Source: Bacteroidales bacterium
Lineage (GTDB): Bacteria; Bacteroidota; Bacteroidia; Bacteroidales; VadinHA17
Direction of reading: 5' to 3'
Assembly (NCBI GenBank): GCA_016936695.1
Contig: JAFGXK010000097.1
Span: forward strand, 1 to 15,726
Length of the DNA: 15,726 nt
The notes beneath the pieces were generated by a model. The model worked only from the letters and a program-made list of their open reading frames with translations, was not told the DNA's origin and did not search any database. The number at the start of each line of letters is the position of its first letter. Position 1 is the stretch's first letter. Below, one piece after another: positions 1 through 6,907 of this stretch. The position numbers and the translations under genes are program-made.

Positions 1-43
1 ACTGAGGCTTGTTCTCATGATCGAAATAACTTAATTTTGCCAT
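1..43 (-). CDS. N-terminal fragment of a minus-strand gene, possibly MoaC (cyclic pyranopterin monophosphate synthase)
   Basis: Reading the minus strand from an ATG at 43-41 gives the open start MAKLSYFDHENKPQ, cut by the left window edge. The short polar N-terminus beginning with an L-S/T-x-x-D/N pattern and reaching the edge about where MoaC proteins place their MVDVS motif resembles MoaC, the enzyme that makes the pterin ring system of molybdenum cofactor, but the diagnostic residues lie outside the window. What is seen is only 14 codons without a stop and a plausible start; the family is a guess. The gene would be transcribed in the same direction as the lamin-tail gene upstream of it, separated by a repeat-filled gap of 174 bp. 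Confidence 0.35.
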   Translation of the reverse strand, partial: MAKLSYFDHENKPQ

Positions 44-94
44 ACTGTTAACCATTTTTTTGGTCAACGTATTTCAGGCATCGACAGCGTTTAA

Positions 95-142
95 GACTTG
101 CACGACCTGCACGACTTGCACGACCTGCACGACCTGCACGAC
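95..142. repeat. Five tandem copies of a 9-bp unit GAC(C/T)TGCAC
   Basis: Copies start at 95, 104, 113, 122 and 131, each GACYTGCAC, varying only at the fourth base; a partial sixth copy (GAC) follows at 140. A further isolated CCTGCACGACTT match lies at 204-215. The array fills the gap just 3' of the stop codon of the lamin-tail gene. It encodes no convincing protein. Function unknown; it is of the low-complexity intergenic repeat type. Confidence 0.85.
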
Positions 143-198
143 ACTTCTTCGCTAACACCTTCGCTAAAGCTACGGTGTTCAAAGAAAGCTACGAAGTG
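142..198. repeat. Nested inverted repeats and direct repeats next to the 9-bp array
   Basis: An outer inverted repeat CACTTC (142-147) / GAAGTG (193-198) encloses an inner one AACACC (154-159) / GGTGTT (174-179). Two direct repeats are interleaved: CTTCGCTAA at 147-155 and 159-167, and AAGCTACG at 167-174 and 186-193. On the transcript of the minus-strand lamin-tail gene this would fold as an imperfect interrupted hairpin about 20 nt after the stop codon, but no T-run follows, so a classical intrinsic terminator is not supported. It could protect mRNA 3' ends or be a remnant of a mobile repeat. Confidence 0.6.
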
Positions 199-217
199 CA
201 AAGCCTGCACGACTTCT

Positions 218-1948
218 TCATCTTATCACCGTACAAACCTTCTTCCACCTCCCGGTTTTGCCTGTTTCATCAAATGAGGTTATCAGAAAAATATAGATGC
301 CGGTGTCAAGAAGACGACCGTCGGCACCGGTACCGTCCCAGATCACTGAAGCACCCGGACCTGTAAGCAGGTTGTCGGCGAGCCTCCTGACAAAGCGGCC
401 GGCTTCTTCAAAAATAGTCACCGAGACCACACTCTCTCTATCCCCCTGGTTCAGGTCAATTACAAGCAGATCTTCGCTGCCGTCATTGTCGGGCGTAATA
501 AGCGATGATGAAAAAATTACTGGTTCGCCGTTACCAGGATCCTCCGCCGCTACAGAATTGGGAGCCCCCGGCGTTCCCCATCCTGAAGATTCGGAAGCAG
601 AATGCCATTGCGATTTGTCGGTTGATGCCGCGCATGGATTAACCTTTTCGAGAGAGATCCCATCATTCCCGCTCAGAAGAGGGAAATGCATTTCTTCATC
701 ATAAATCACTTCATCTATTTTTTCCAGCGAACGGTTGAAGAGAATAAGATGACCTTCTCCATCGGGCATCGACGGAAGTGATGAAACCTCAAGAATATTC
801 TCAGGTACCGACGAAGAAAATCTCTCTTCGAGAATGTCTTTTGAGCATGTTATAACAATGTTATAACGTGGCAGGAGGCAGTGATTTTCTGAGGATGCGG
901 GAACGACCGACGATGTATCGCCGGTTTCGTCCTTTACTGAAACCAGGAAGAGATCACATGTGTTAATTATCTTTTCAGAACAATTATAAAACTCAATAAA
1001 ATCAGGATCTCCTGGCAACGGATTAAAAAGAAGTTCATTGAAAAGTACATCATTGTTCCGGCACTGTTCGGGAAGTCCAAACCTGAATTCGGCCTCCGAC
1101 ATTCTGTTACCTGCAAAGTCGGTCACGTCACTTCCAGCCGTGAGAGTGTACACCTTCCTGAACTCAAGCGGTTCCTCAGGTATGACGGTGAAGCTTCTGA
1201 ACAAAGGATCCTCATTTACGATAGTGCTGATGTTTACACCATCAATAGAAATACTTCCACTCTTATCAGGAAAATCCGGAATGCTTTCGGAAAACCGTAA
1301 AGTGATTGTCACACTGTCGGCCGGAAAGACATTCTCTATACCGTAAAAGCCAGGGTCGGGGTTGTTCCCCTCAACCGAATTCCTGGTGCCGGGCGTCCCT
1401 CCGTCAGGTGAAACTGATGCCTTCCAGTTACCTTTTTCATGGAACGGGTAAGCGGGATCAACCATCTCCAGCGACCATCCTCCTCCAGATTTCAGTACAT
1501 CCCCGTACCAGTCCGAAGAGTATTTAATGCCGTGAATGAGGTTCAGGTAAGCATCCATGATCAGAATTGTCTTTCCCTCATTAGTAAGTGCCGGAAAAGA
1601 TTTCAATCCTGCCGTATTGCCGTAACGCGCAAACAATGCCGTGTCCTGAGCCTGGCAGACGATCAGCCAGCCTCCCGGCACGATGCTGACCTCAGGGAAC
1701 AGGCTGTTTGAGTTGCCGTCCGAAAGCCGCCAGCCTTTCAGACTTACAGTGTCGCCGGTGCGGTTATGCAATTCGAGGTATTCCTTAACCGGAAGCGCCA
1801 CGGACGGAGTCGGATCGGCCATGATCTCGGTGATAACAACATCCCCGGTCGAAACGACGGCATCGCGGTTCGGTGAACCGGGATAATCAATAACCTGACC
1901 GGATACCTGTAATGGTATCGCAACAGTCAGTAAAATAACTTTATTCAT
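218..1948 (-). CDS. Secreted lamin-tail-domain protein with FlgD-like C-terminal domain
   Basis: A 576-residue exported protein. Residues 1-18 form a short signal peptide (Lys3, hydrophobic core, likely cleavage after SGQ). Residues about 36-150 read as a lamin tail domain (ITEIMADP, EYLELHNRTGDTVSLKGWRLSD), about 205-292 as a bacterial Ig-like domain of the SbsA type (VTITLRFSESI, DFAGNRMSEAEF), and about 300-440 as a second lamin-tail-like domain (LFNELLFNPLPGDPDFIEFYN). Both lamin-tail regions close with a similar SLE-V-P...W..S...GTPG..NSV tail. Residues about 478-576 (ITPDNDG, WDGTGADGRLLDTGIYIFLI) match the FlgD/gliding-motility-associated Ig-like C-terminus common in Bacteroidota surface proteins. 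The protein is probably extracellular; its role (adhesion, binding of nucleic acid or polysaccharide) is inferred only from domain type. It is divergent from asd, 90 bp apart. Confidence 0.85.
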   Translation of the reverse strand: MNKVILLTVAIPLQVSGQVIDYPGSPNRDAVVSTGDVVITEIMADPTPSVALPVKEYLELHNRTGDTVSLKGWRLSDGNSNSLFPEVSIVPGGWLIVCQAQDTALFARYGNTAGLKSFPALTNEGKTILIMDAYLNLIHGIKYSSDWYGDVLKSGGGWSLEMVDPAYPFHEKGNWKASVSPDGGTPGTRNSVEGNNPDPGFYGIENVFPADSVTITLRFSESIPDFPDKSGSISIDGVNISTIVNEDPLFRSFTVIPEEPLEFRKVYTLTAGSDVTDFAGNRMSEAEFRFGLPEQCRNNDVLFNELLFNPLPGDPDFIEFYNCSEKIINTCDLFLVSVKDETGDTSSVVPASSENHCLLPRYNIVITCSKDILEERFSSSVPENILEVSSLPSMPDGEGHLILFNRSLEKIDEVIYDEEMHFPLLSGNDGISLEKVNPCAASTDKSQWHSASESSGWGTPGAPNSVAAEDPGNGEPVIFSSSLITPDNDGSEDLLVIDLNQGDRESVVSVTIFEEAGRFVRRLADNLLTGPGASVIWDGTGADGRLLDTGIYIFLITSFDETGKTGRWKKVCTVIR

Positions 1949-1974
1949 GCAGCGAGACGAATTGAAAAAAGAGT

Positions 1975-1982
1975 TATTTTTG
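1975..1982 (+). promoter_or_regulatory. Possible -7 box of the asd promoter (TATTTTTG)
   Basis: TATTTTTG fits the Bacteroidota -7 consensus TAnnTTTG and would give a leader of about 50 nt before the asd ATG at 2039. No TTTG-type -33 element is visible at the usual 19-21 nt upstream, so this is only half a promoter by sequence. It is in the 90-bp divergent gap between the lamin-tail gene and asd. Confidence 0.35.
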
Positions 1983-2038
1983 ACCGCTTTTTACAGTAAT
2001 AAAATTAAGAAATTAATTTAATCCGGACAAATCAAAAG

Positions 2039-3028
2039 ATGAAAACAGCAGTTGTCGGAGCCACCGGTATGGTAGGCAGAACTATGATCAGAGTCCTTGA
2101 GGAAAGGAACTTCCCCGTAACAGAGTTATTACCCGCCGCTTCGGAACGTTCGGTGGGAAAAGAAATCACTTTCAAAGGTAAAGCTGTTAAGGTTGTCAGT
2201 GTTCAGGAGGCAATTGATTCCAAACCGGCTTTTGCCATATTTTCGGCCGGAGCCGCTGCATCAAAGGAATGGGCACCCCTGTTTGCTGCAAACGGGACGG
2301 TTGTGATTGACAACTCATCAGCCTGGAGAATGGACCCAAGCGTTCCGCTTGTTGTACCTGAGATCAACAGCCACTCAATAAAAAAAGGCGACAGGATCAT
2401 AGCTAATCCAAACTGTTCAACCATCCAGATGGTGATGGCGCTGGCTCCCCTGCATATGAAATACCGGATAAAACGGCTTGTTGTTGCCACTTACCAGTCG
2501 GTCACCGGCACCGGGGTGAAAGCCGTCGCCCAGATGGAAAACGAAAGGGCCGGCATAAAGGGTGAGATGGCTTATCCCCACCCCATCGACCTTAACTGCT
2601 TTCCTCACGGCGGAAGCTTTCAGGCTGACGGCTATACCACCGAGGAACAGAAGCTGGTAGATGAAACCCGCAAGATACTCGACGACCAGTCGATTATGGT
2701 AACAGCAACCGTCGTAAGAATACCGGTTGTGGGCGGACACTCCGAAGCAGTGAATATCGAGTTTGAAAATGAATATGATATCGACGAGGCAAGAAACCTG
2801 ATCAGCAGCTTCCCCGGGGTGGTCGTATTTGACAATCCGGCTTTGAATGAATATCCTATGCCGCTGATTGCCCACAACAAGGACGAAGTTTTCGTAGGCA
2901 GGATAAGAAGGGATCTTTCGAAGGAGAAATGCCTCAACCTGTGGGTCGTTTCGGACAACATCCGCAAAGGCGCTGCAACCAACGCTGTTCAGATAGCGGA
3001 ATTTATGGCAGCAAACGGGCTGTACTAA
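2039..3028 (+). CDS. asd: Aspartate-semialdehyde dehydrogenase
   Basis: Cytoplasmic enzyme that reduces aspartyl-4-phosphate to aspartate-4-semialdehyde with NADPH, the branch point to lysine/diaminopimelate, threonine, methionine and isoleucine. The 329-residue length is normal. Seen in the sequence: nucleotide-binding GATGMVG at residues 7-13, the catalytic cysteine C126 in NPNCSTIQ, TYQSVTGTG at 151-159, and RIPVVGGHSE (227-236) carrying the substrate-binding arginine R227 and catalytic base H234. The ATG at 2039 directly precedes the glycine-rich motif, so the start is secure; there is no Shine-Dalgarno sequence. It is monocistronic here: the divergent lamin-tail gene lies on the left and a terminator at 3055-3086 lies on the right, before convergent hflX. 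Confidence 0.97.
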   Translation: MKTAVVGATGMVGRTMIRVLEERNFPVTELLPAASERSVGKEITFKGKAVKVVSVQEAIDSKPAFAIFSAGAAASKEWAPLFAANGTVVIDNSSAWRMDPSVPLVVPEINSHSIKKGDRIIANPNCSTIQMVMALAPLHMKYRIKRLVVATYQSVTGTGVKAVAQMENERAGIKGEMAYPHPIDLNCFPHGGSFQADGYTTEEQKLVDETRKILDDQSIMVTATVVRIPVVGGHSEAVNIEFENEYDIDEARNLISSFPGVVVFDNPALNEYPMPLIAHNKDEVFVGRIRRDLSKEKCLNLWVVSDNIRKGAATNAVQIAEFMAANGLY

Positions 3029-3054
3029 CCGCAATCGCTTAGATAACTTACCTT

Positions 3055-3086
3055 AGGGTCTGCTCCACCTGGCAGGCCCTATTTTT
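3055..3086 (+). terminator. Rho-independent terminator of asd
   Basis: AGGGTCTGC (3055-3063) pairs with GCAGGCCCT (3072-3080), nine pairs with one T-G wobble and an 8-nt loop, followed by ATTTTT (3081-3086). It starts 27 bp after the asd stop. It overlaps the last codon and stop of convergent hflX (3079-3081). On the minus strand the stem is not followed by a T-run, so it serves asd. Confidence 0.8.
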
Positions 3087-4272
3087 CAAACAGCTTATCG
3101 TTATAGGGGTACCTCTTGATGTGAATGCTTTTCACTTCCTCGTACAGCAGGTTCTGTAATTCAGGAATATTTTCCTTTGTTTTTGCCGAAATGAAAATGG
3201 TCTTGTGATTCCTGTCGGCAGCCATCCATGTGTTTTTAAGGTCTGCAAGGGAATAATTCTCCCTTGTGGCAGGCGTGAGGTCGTCCTCGTCCTTTGCCGT
3301 AAAGGAAAAGGAATCGATCTTGTTGAAAACAAGAATAAGGGGCTTGCCGGCTGAATCCAGATCCCTGAGGGTTTCATCAACAACCCTTATCTGCTCCTCA
3401 AATCCAGGGTGGGAAATATCAACAATATGAAGCAATAGATCCGATTCCCTCACCTCATCAAGGGTCGATTTGAACGACTCAACCAGATGATGCGGAAGCT
3501 TCCTGATAAATCCGACTGTGTCTGAAAGCAGGAAGGGCAGGTTGCCGATAACCACTTTCCTCACTGTGGTATCGAGGGTTGCAAAAAGCTTGTTCTCGGC
3601 AAAGACTTCCGATTTGCTGAGCAGGTTCATGAGTGTCGATTTGCCAGCGTTGGTATAACCGACCAGCGCCACCCTGACCATTTTTCCACGGTTCTTCCGC
3701 TGGGTGGCCATTTGAATATCAATCTTCTTGAGCTGTGTTTTCAGAAGCGCTATCTTGTCCCTGATAATACGCCGGTCGGTCTCGATTTCGGTTTCACCCG
3801 GTCCACGTAATCCGATCCCCCCGCGCTGCCTCTCAAGATGGGTCCACATCCCTGTCAGTCTCGGAAGGAGATACTGGTACTGAGCCAGTTCAACCTGGGT
3901 CCGGGCATGTGAGGTCCTGGCACGGCTTGCAAAAATATCGAGTATCAGGTTAGTCCTGTCAAGGACACGGCAGCCCAGTTCATTTTCTATGTTCCTTATC
4001 TGACTTGCTGAAAGCTCATCATCAAAAATGGCTATGTTGATGCTGTTTTCAGATACAAATGATTTTATCTCAGCTATCTTTCCGGAGCCGACAAAGGTTC
4101 TGGGATCAGGAATCTGAAGCTTTTGAAGGAATCTTTTGACCGGCTCGGCGCCGGCAGTCTCAGCCAGGAAAGATAATTCATCCAGGTATTCCCCGGCCTG
4201 ATCCTCACCCTGTCCGGGATAAATCAATCCTATTAGTATTGCCCTCTCGCTCTTTCTGCCCGTTTCGATCAT
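3079..4272 (-). CDS. hflX: GTPase HflX
   Basis: Ribosome-associated translational GTPase that in other bacteria splits stalled or stress-damaged 70S ribosomes. The 397 residues show the N-terminal HflX domain with FDDELSASQIRNIE (83-96) and RTSHARTQVELAQYQYLLPRL beginning at 119, the family signature GGIGLRGPGETEIETDRR (151-168), and the G domain: P-loop GYTNAGKST (205-213), G3 DTVGF (251-255), G4 NKID (317-320), and G5 SAKT near 364. All nucleotide-binding motifs are intact. The ATG lies 25 bp after the stop of the upstream lipoprotein gene on the same strand, so co-transcription is likely. A TAAATTTG box at 4300-4293 might also supply an internal promoter just before it. The 3' end overlaps the asd terminator hairpin. 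Confidence 0.96.
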   Translation of the reverse strand: MIETGRKSERAILIGLIYPGQGEDQAGEYLDELSFLAETAGAEPVKRFLQKLQIPDPRTFVGSGKIAEIKSFVSENSINIAIFDDELSASQIRNIENELGCRVLDRTNLILDIFASRARTSHARTQVELAQYQYLLPRLTGMWTHLERQRGGIGLRGPGETEIETDRRIIRDKIALLKTQLKKIDIQMATQRKNRGKMVRVALVGYTNAGKSTLMNLLSKSEVFAENKLFATLDTTVRKVVIGNLPFLLSDTVGFIRKLPHHLVESFKSTLDEVRESDLLLHIVDISHPGFEEQIRVVDETLRDLDSAGKPLILVFNKIDSFSFTAKDEDDLTPATRENYSLADLKNTWMAADRNHKTIFISAKTKENIPELQNLLYEEVKSIHIKRYPYNDKLFEK

Positions 4273-4292
4273 TCACCTTCTCAATCAGGGCG

Positions 4293-4300
4293 CAAATTTA
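4293..4300 (-). promoter_or_regulatory. Possible internal -7 box ahead of hflX (TAAATTTG)
   Basis: Read on the minus strand, 4300-4293 is TAAATTTG, an exact fit to TAnnTTTG, about 21 bp before the hflX ATG. It overlaps the stop codon of the upstream lipoprotein gene. No TTTG -33 box is seen at the right distance, so the assignment is weak. Confidence 0.25.
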
Positions 4301-5470
4301 GTTAATAAATCGCTTGTTGCTCTGAAGGGCACCGTTTATAGCCTGCTTTAATGCATCGGAACAGCGGAAAATCATTTCCATATCGGACGGGAAGGGCACG
4401 GGCTTCGTTTTTGTCTTCTCTATCTGCGCCTGGCTCAGGGCCTGCAGGTCACCAAGAGCTCTTGCCGATATCCATTCAAAACCCGACTGTGCGCCAAGGG
4501 GATCTTTCTTCAGGACTTTCTCAGGATCGGACTGGATGATTTCAACATCGCCTGCTATACGGCATTCTTTCGATTGAATAGTCTCAATAAGGGCGCATTG
4601 AAGGGTTTTAAACTTTACCGACTTGATGTCGTTGCCCAGTGAATCCTTCATCACATTTCCCCGGGCATCGAGCTTATATGAAAACCCATCCTCGACATCC
4701 TTCTTCACAACCGTGTCCTTCTGCATGGTCTGGTCGGGACTGACAATTATATTCCTCAGGTTGACATTTACATAGTAGTCAAATCTTGTATTCTGCCCAA
4801 GGTCCTGTGTATGGTATTCAACCCATTCACTGTTGAGACGGGGCAGGTCAAGTGAAAGAAGATCTTCTTCGAATTCCTGGTCAAAGCGTATTATCGACCT
4901 GTTATTGAGGGTTATAAGCACCCTGCTCATTCCAAGGTATCTGGCGTCATCGATCTTGTTGTCGATACCCTCATAGTTTCCGACATATTCCTTAGCCCTG
5001 ACAAACTCGTAGTAAGCCTGACGGTAATTCTCCTTCAGGTTGCTACCCATAAGCTCGTTGCCGTGAGCGAAATAATAATCTGCCGATTTGCGTTTAGCGG
5101 CTACCATCTCGGGCATGTAATCGACGTATGGGTAATCGATTGTTTTGCCGTTGAGTTCGAGCGGAAGGACTGTCCTGACGTAAGCCTGTCTGTCGCTCAT
5201 TGCCTTGTTAATCTGGTAAATCTCATCCCAGTTTTCGGGCCGGTCTTCCATCTTCAGGTACCTGATCCGCTCATTATCCTGTTCATTCAGGATCTTGTAC
5301 GACCTGTCGAGGATGGCTATCTGCTTTGAATCATCCCTGTCGCGGCGAAGTTGCTTCACGGCCTTATCGAGGGCCATGGGGTAATTTCCCTTCTCGAGCT
5401 GCTTTTTGGAAGATCCGCAGGATGAGAGGAGGAATAAGAAGATGAGTGAAAATGCTGCAATCTGCTTCAT
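4298..5470 (-). CDS. Uncharacterised lipoprotein, helical TPR-like N-terminal region
   Basis: A 390-residue predicted lipoprotein of no family I can name. Residues 1-18 are a type II signal peptide ending in the lipobox LSSC with lipidated C18. The following GSSKKQLEKGNYPMALDKAV region looks like a tetratricopeptide helix pair (G-N-Y-x-x-A), and residues about 25-185 stay helical and charged, with a second TPR-like segment NYRQAYYEFVRAKEYVGNYE. The C-terminal half (about 190-390) is mixed and rich in beta-prone segments such as FDYYVNVNLRNIIV. It lies between tonB (81 bp upstream) and hflX (25 bp downstream) on the same strand, so an operon is plausible. Envelope location is supported by the lipobox; a specific function is not. 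Confidence 0.8.
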   Translation of the reverse strand: MKQIAAFSLIFLFLLSSCGSSKKQLEKGNYPMALDKAVKQLRRDRDDSKQIAILDRSYKILNEQDNERIRYLKMEDRPENWDEIYQINKAMSDRQAYVRTVLPLELNGKTIDYPYVDYMPEMVAAKRKSADYYFAHGNELMGSNLKENYRQAYYEFVRAKEYVGNYEGIDNKIDDARYLGMSRVLITLNNRSIIRFDQEFEEDLLSLDLPRLNSEWVEYHTQDLGQNTRFDYYVNVNLRNIIVSPDQTMQKDTVVKKDVEDGFSYKLDARGNVMKDSLGNDIKSVKFKTLQCALIETIQSKECRIAGDVEIIQSDPEKVLKKDPLGAQSGFEWISARALGDLQALSQAQIEKTKTKPVPFPSDMEMIFRCSDALKQAINGALQSNKRFIN

Positions 5471-5551
5471 AAGAGTATATTTCAGGGTTTGTCAGGGCAT
5501 CTGCCCCTAATAATCACAGTAATAACTCCAAAATTTGCCTGATATTATTTT

Positions 5552-6382
5552 TCAGTATTGAAATGTGAGCGGTATCTGGAATCTTACTCTCACCGGCTGG
5601 CCCCTCTGCAGTCCGGGAGACCATTTCGGTGAAGCAGATATTGCCCTAACGGCTTCTTCATCGAGAAGCGGGTTAACCCCTTTGATAACCGTTACATTGC
5701 TGACCGATCCATCCTTCTCAACGATGAATGTCAGGAAAACCGTGCCGCGGATTTTGGCCGAAATTGCTTCTTCGGGATATCTTGTCCGTTTACCGACCCA
5801 GGTTCTGAATACGGTAAGATCGCCGCCCCTGAATGTTGGCATGGTTTCAACTATGAAAAGAGGTTCCTCATCTCCGTAACCCTCTCCTCCTGACATTAGT
5901 TCATCCCCGAAGCCCGAACCCGTTGCTTCAATTCCTTCGCCTTCAGTAGCTGCCAGGAGTTCGTCGGTCGACAGGGTGGCCAGCTCCACCGGCACAATCG
6001 AATCGACCACCACGGGTGGAACATACTCGACTGTTTCCTGGATCTTCTGAGCCATTGACGCGGAGGGAGGCGGTGGCGGAACATAAAAATCCTCGGGCGG
6101 GGGCTGAAGGTTTTCGATTGTAACCTGATAGTATCCCGTGCCGCCCATTACCACCTTATCACCCGAAGGCCGCGAAATGAAGGGGATCAGCACGGCAATA
6201 ACAGCTGCAATGACTGATGTGATCAGTCCTGCCAGAACAGCACGGTTATATCTCTTGCGGAGCTGGTAGGCCCCGTAATCTCTGTTCCGGTGCTCGAAGA
6301 CAAGATCGTCAAAATCAGATATTACATACTGCTGATCAACCCTGCCGCCAGGCTGTTCGTTGTAACTACCTCTGAGGTTCAC
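5552..6382 (-). CDS. tonB: TonB family energy-transducing protein
   Basis: Inner-membrane-anchored periplasm-spanning protein that would pass proton-motive-force energy to TonB-dependent outer-membrane receptors. The 276 residues are ordered as a cytoplasmic N-terminus with DFDDLVFEHRNRDYGAYQLR (23-42), characteristic of Bacteroidota TonB proteins; one membrane segment (about 48-69); a proline-rich periplasmic stretch (PPP at 94-96, PPPPP at 102-106); an acidic, glycine-rich linker (about 137-173); and a TonB C-terminal domain (about 190-276) with YPEEA (202-206), GTVFLTFIVEKDGSV (213-227) and the end motif VRVRFQIPLTFQY. No exbB or exbD is in the window, so its motor partners must be encoded elsewhere. 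A well-formed promoter lies 105-135 bp upstream. Confidence 0.93.
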   Translation of the reverse strand: MNLRGSYNEQPGGRVDQQYVISDFDDLVFEHRNRDYGAYQLRKRYNRAVLAGLITSVIAAVIAVLIPFISRPSGDKVVMGGTGYYQVTIENLQPPPEDFYVPPPPPSASMAQKIQETVEYVPPVVVDSIVPVELATLSTDELLAATEGEGIEATGSGFGDELMSGGEGYGDEEPLFIVETMPTFRGGDLTVFRTWVGKRTRYPEEAISAKIRGTVFLTFIVEKDGSVSNVTVIKGVNPLLDEEAVRAISASPKWSPGLQRGQPVRVRFQIPLTFQY

Positions 6383-6486
6383 TTTTTTATGTTAACAAAG
6401 TTCCTTTTACCATAACCGGATGTCAACAATCATTCCGTTTTTTGAATCAGACCGGTGCTTTGGCCTGACTTCAATAAAAATTGCGG

Positions 6487-6517
6487 CAAAATTACCAATT
6501 ACCGGCGTTTCTGCAAA
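6487..6517 (-). promoter_or_regulatory. Bacteroidota-type promoter of tonB (TTTG-N19-TAATTTTG)
   Basis: On the minus strand TTTG (6517-6514) is followed, after exactly 19 nt, by TAATTTTG (6494-6487). This matches the phylum consensus TTTG...TAnnTTTG with optimal spacing. Transcription would start near 6480, leaving an untranslated leader of about 100 nt before the tonB ATG at 6382. The -33 box is part of a near palindrome CAAAGTAATTAATTTG (6514-6529). Confidence 0.65.
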
Positions 6518-6543
6518 GTAATTAATTTGTCGGCTTGGCTGAT

Positions 6544-6575
6544 GTTTTTTTATTCTTAATTATTTCTTAAATTTG
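6544..6575 (+). promoter_or_regulatory. Likely promoter of tRNA-Ala (-7 box TAAATTTG)
   Basis: TAAATTTG at 6568-6575 matches TAnnTTTG exactly and ends 13 bp before the first base of the tRNA. A T-rich stretch at 6545-6551 lies at the distance of the -33 element but is not a clean TTTG. The tRNA has no neighbouring RNA gene, so it needs its own promoter here. Confidence 0.5.
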
Positions 6576-6588
6576 CCGGTGTTTTATT

Positions 6589-6665
6589 GGGGGTTTAGCT
6601 CAGTTGGCTAGAGCGTTTGACTGGCAGTCAAAAGGTCAGGAGTTCGATTCTCCTAATCTCCACCA
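6589..6665 (+). tRNA. tRNA-Ala, anticodon GGC
   Basis: A complete 77-nt cloverleaf with encoded CCA. The acceptor strand GGGGGTT (6589-6595) pairs with AATCTCC (6655-6661) and includes the G3-U70 wobble that identifies alanine tRNA. D stem GCTC/GAGC (6598-6601, 6611-6614); anticodon stem TTTGA/TCAAA around the loop CTGGCAG with anticodon GGC at 6623-6625; T stem AGGAG/CTCCT with loop TTCGATT. The discriminator base is A6662 and the CCA is at 6663-6665. It reads GCC and GCT-type alanine codons. It is flanked by its own promoter and terminator. Confidence 0.97.
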
Positions 6666-6696
6666 AAATGTTCATTTTTCAACGAGTTAAAGATTG

Positions 6697-6731
6697 AATC
6701 CTGTAGATCACAAGTTTGCAGGATTTTTTTT
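6697..6731 (+). terminator. Rho-independent terminator of tRNA-Ala
   Basis: AATCCTG (6697-6703) pairs with CAGGATT (6719-6725), and the stem extends inward through TAGAT / GTTTG with two A-T pairs and three G-T wobbles to a CACAA loop. A run of eight T (6724-6731) follows. It lies 31 bp after the CCA of the tRNA. Confidence 0.85.
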
Positions 6732-6851
6732 GCCTGCTCTCTGAAGCTCCCCCTCATTGCTTCTGCCACAGGCTCTTATCCTGTACCTTAAAGATAAATT
6801 GCCTTAGCCCGGCTTATCCGCCCACAAGTTTACGTAGGCGTAGTGGTCCAT

Positions 6852-6883
6852 AAAAAAAAGGGGATACAGTTTCCGGATCCCCT
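6852..6883 (-). terminator. Rho-independent terminator of the 6908-7759 lipoprotein gene
   Basis: Read on the minus strand, AGGGGAT (6883-6877) pairs with ATCCCCT (6865-6859), seven pairs around an 11-nt loop, followed directly by a run of eight T (6859-6852). It lies 24 bp after the stop codon of the lipoprotein gene. Confidence 0.8.
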
Positions 6884-6907
6884 GAGAATAATAAGTTCTT
6901 TAACCCT

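Noticed and set aside
95..142. CRISPR array
   Set aside because: The unit is only 9 bp with no spacers, and no cas gene is nearby.
297..704. Plus-strand open frame of 135 codons opposite the lamin-tail gene
   Set aside because: It is the shadow of the minus-strand gene, which has a signal peptide and recognisable domains throughout.
2417..3034. Minus-strand open frame of 205 codons opposite asd
   Set aside because: It lies wholly across an unambiguous asd with intact catalytic residues and shows no recognisable motif of its own.
5494..5508. AGGGCATCTGCCCCT hairpin as a terminator after tonB
   Set aside because: The loop is too small for the full stem and no T-run follows on the minus strand.
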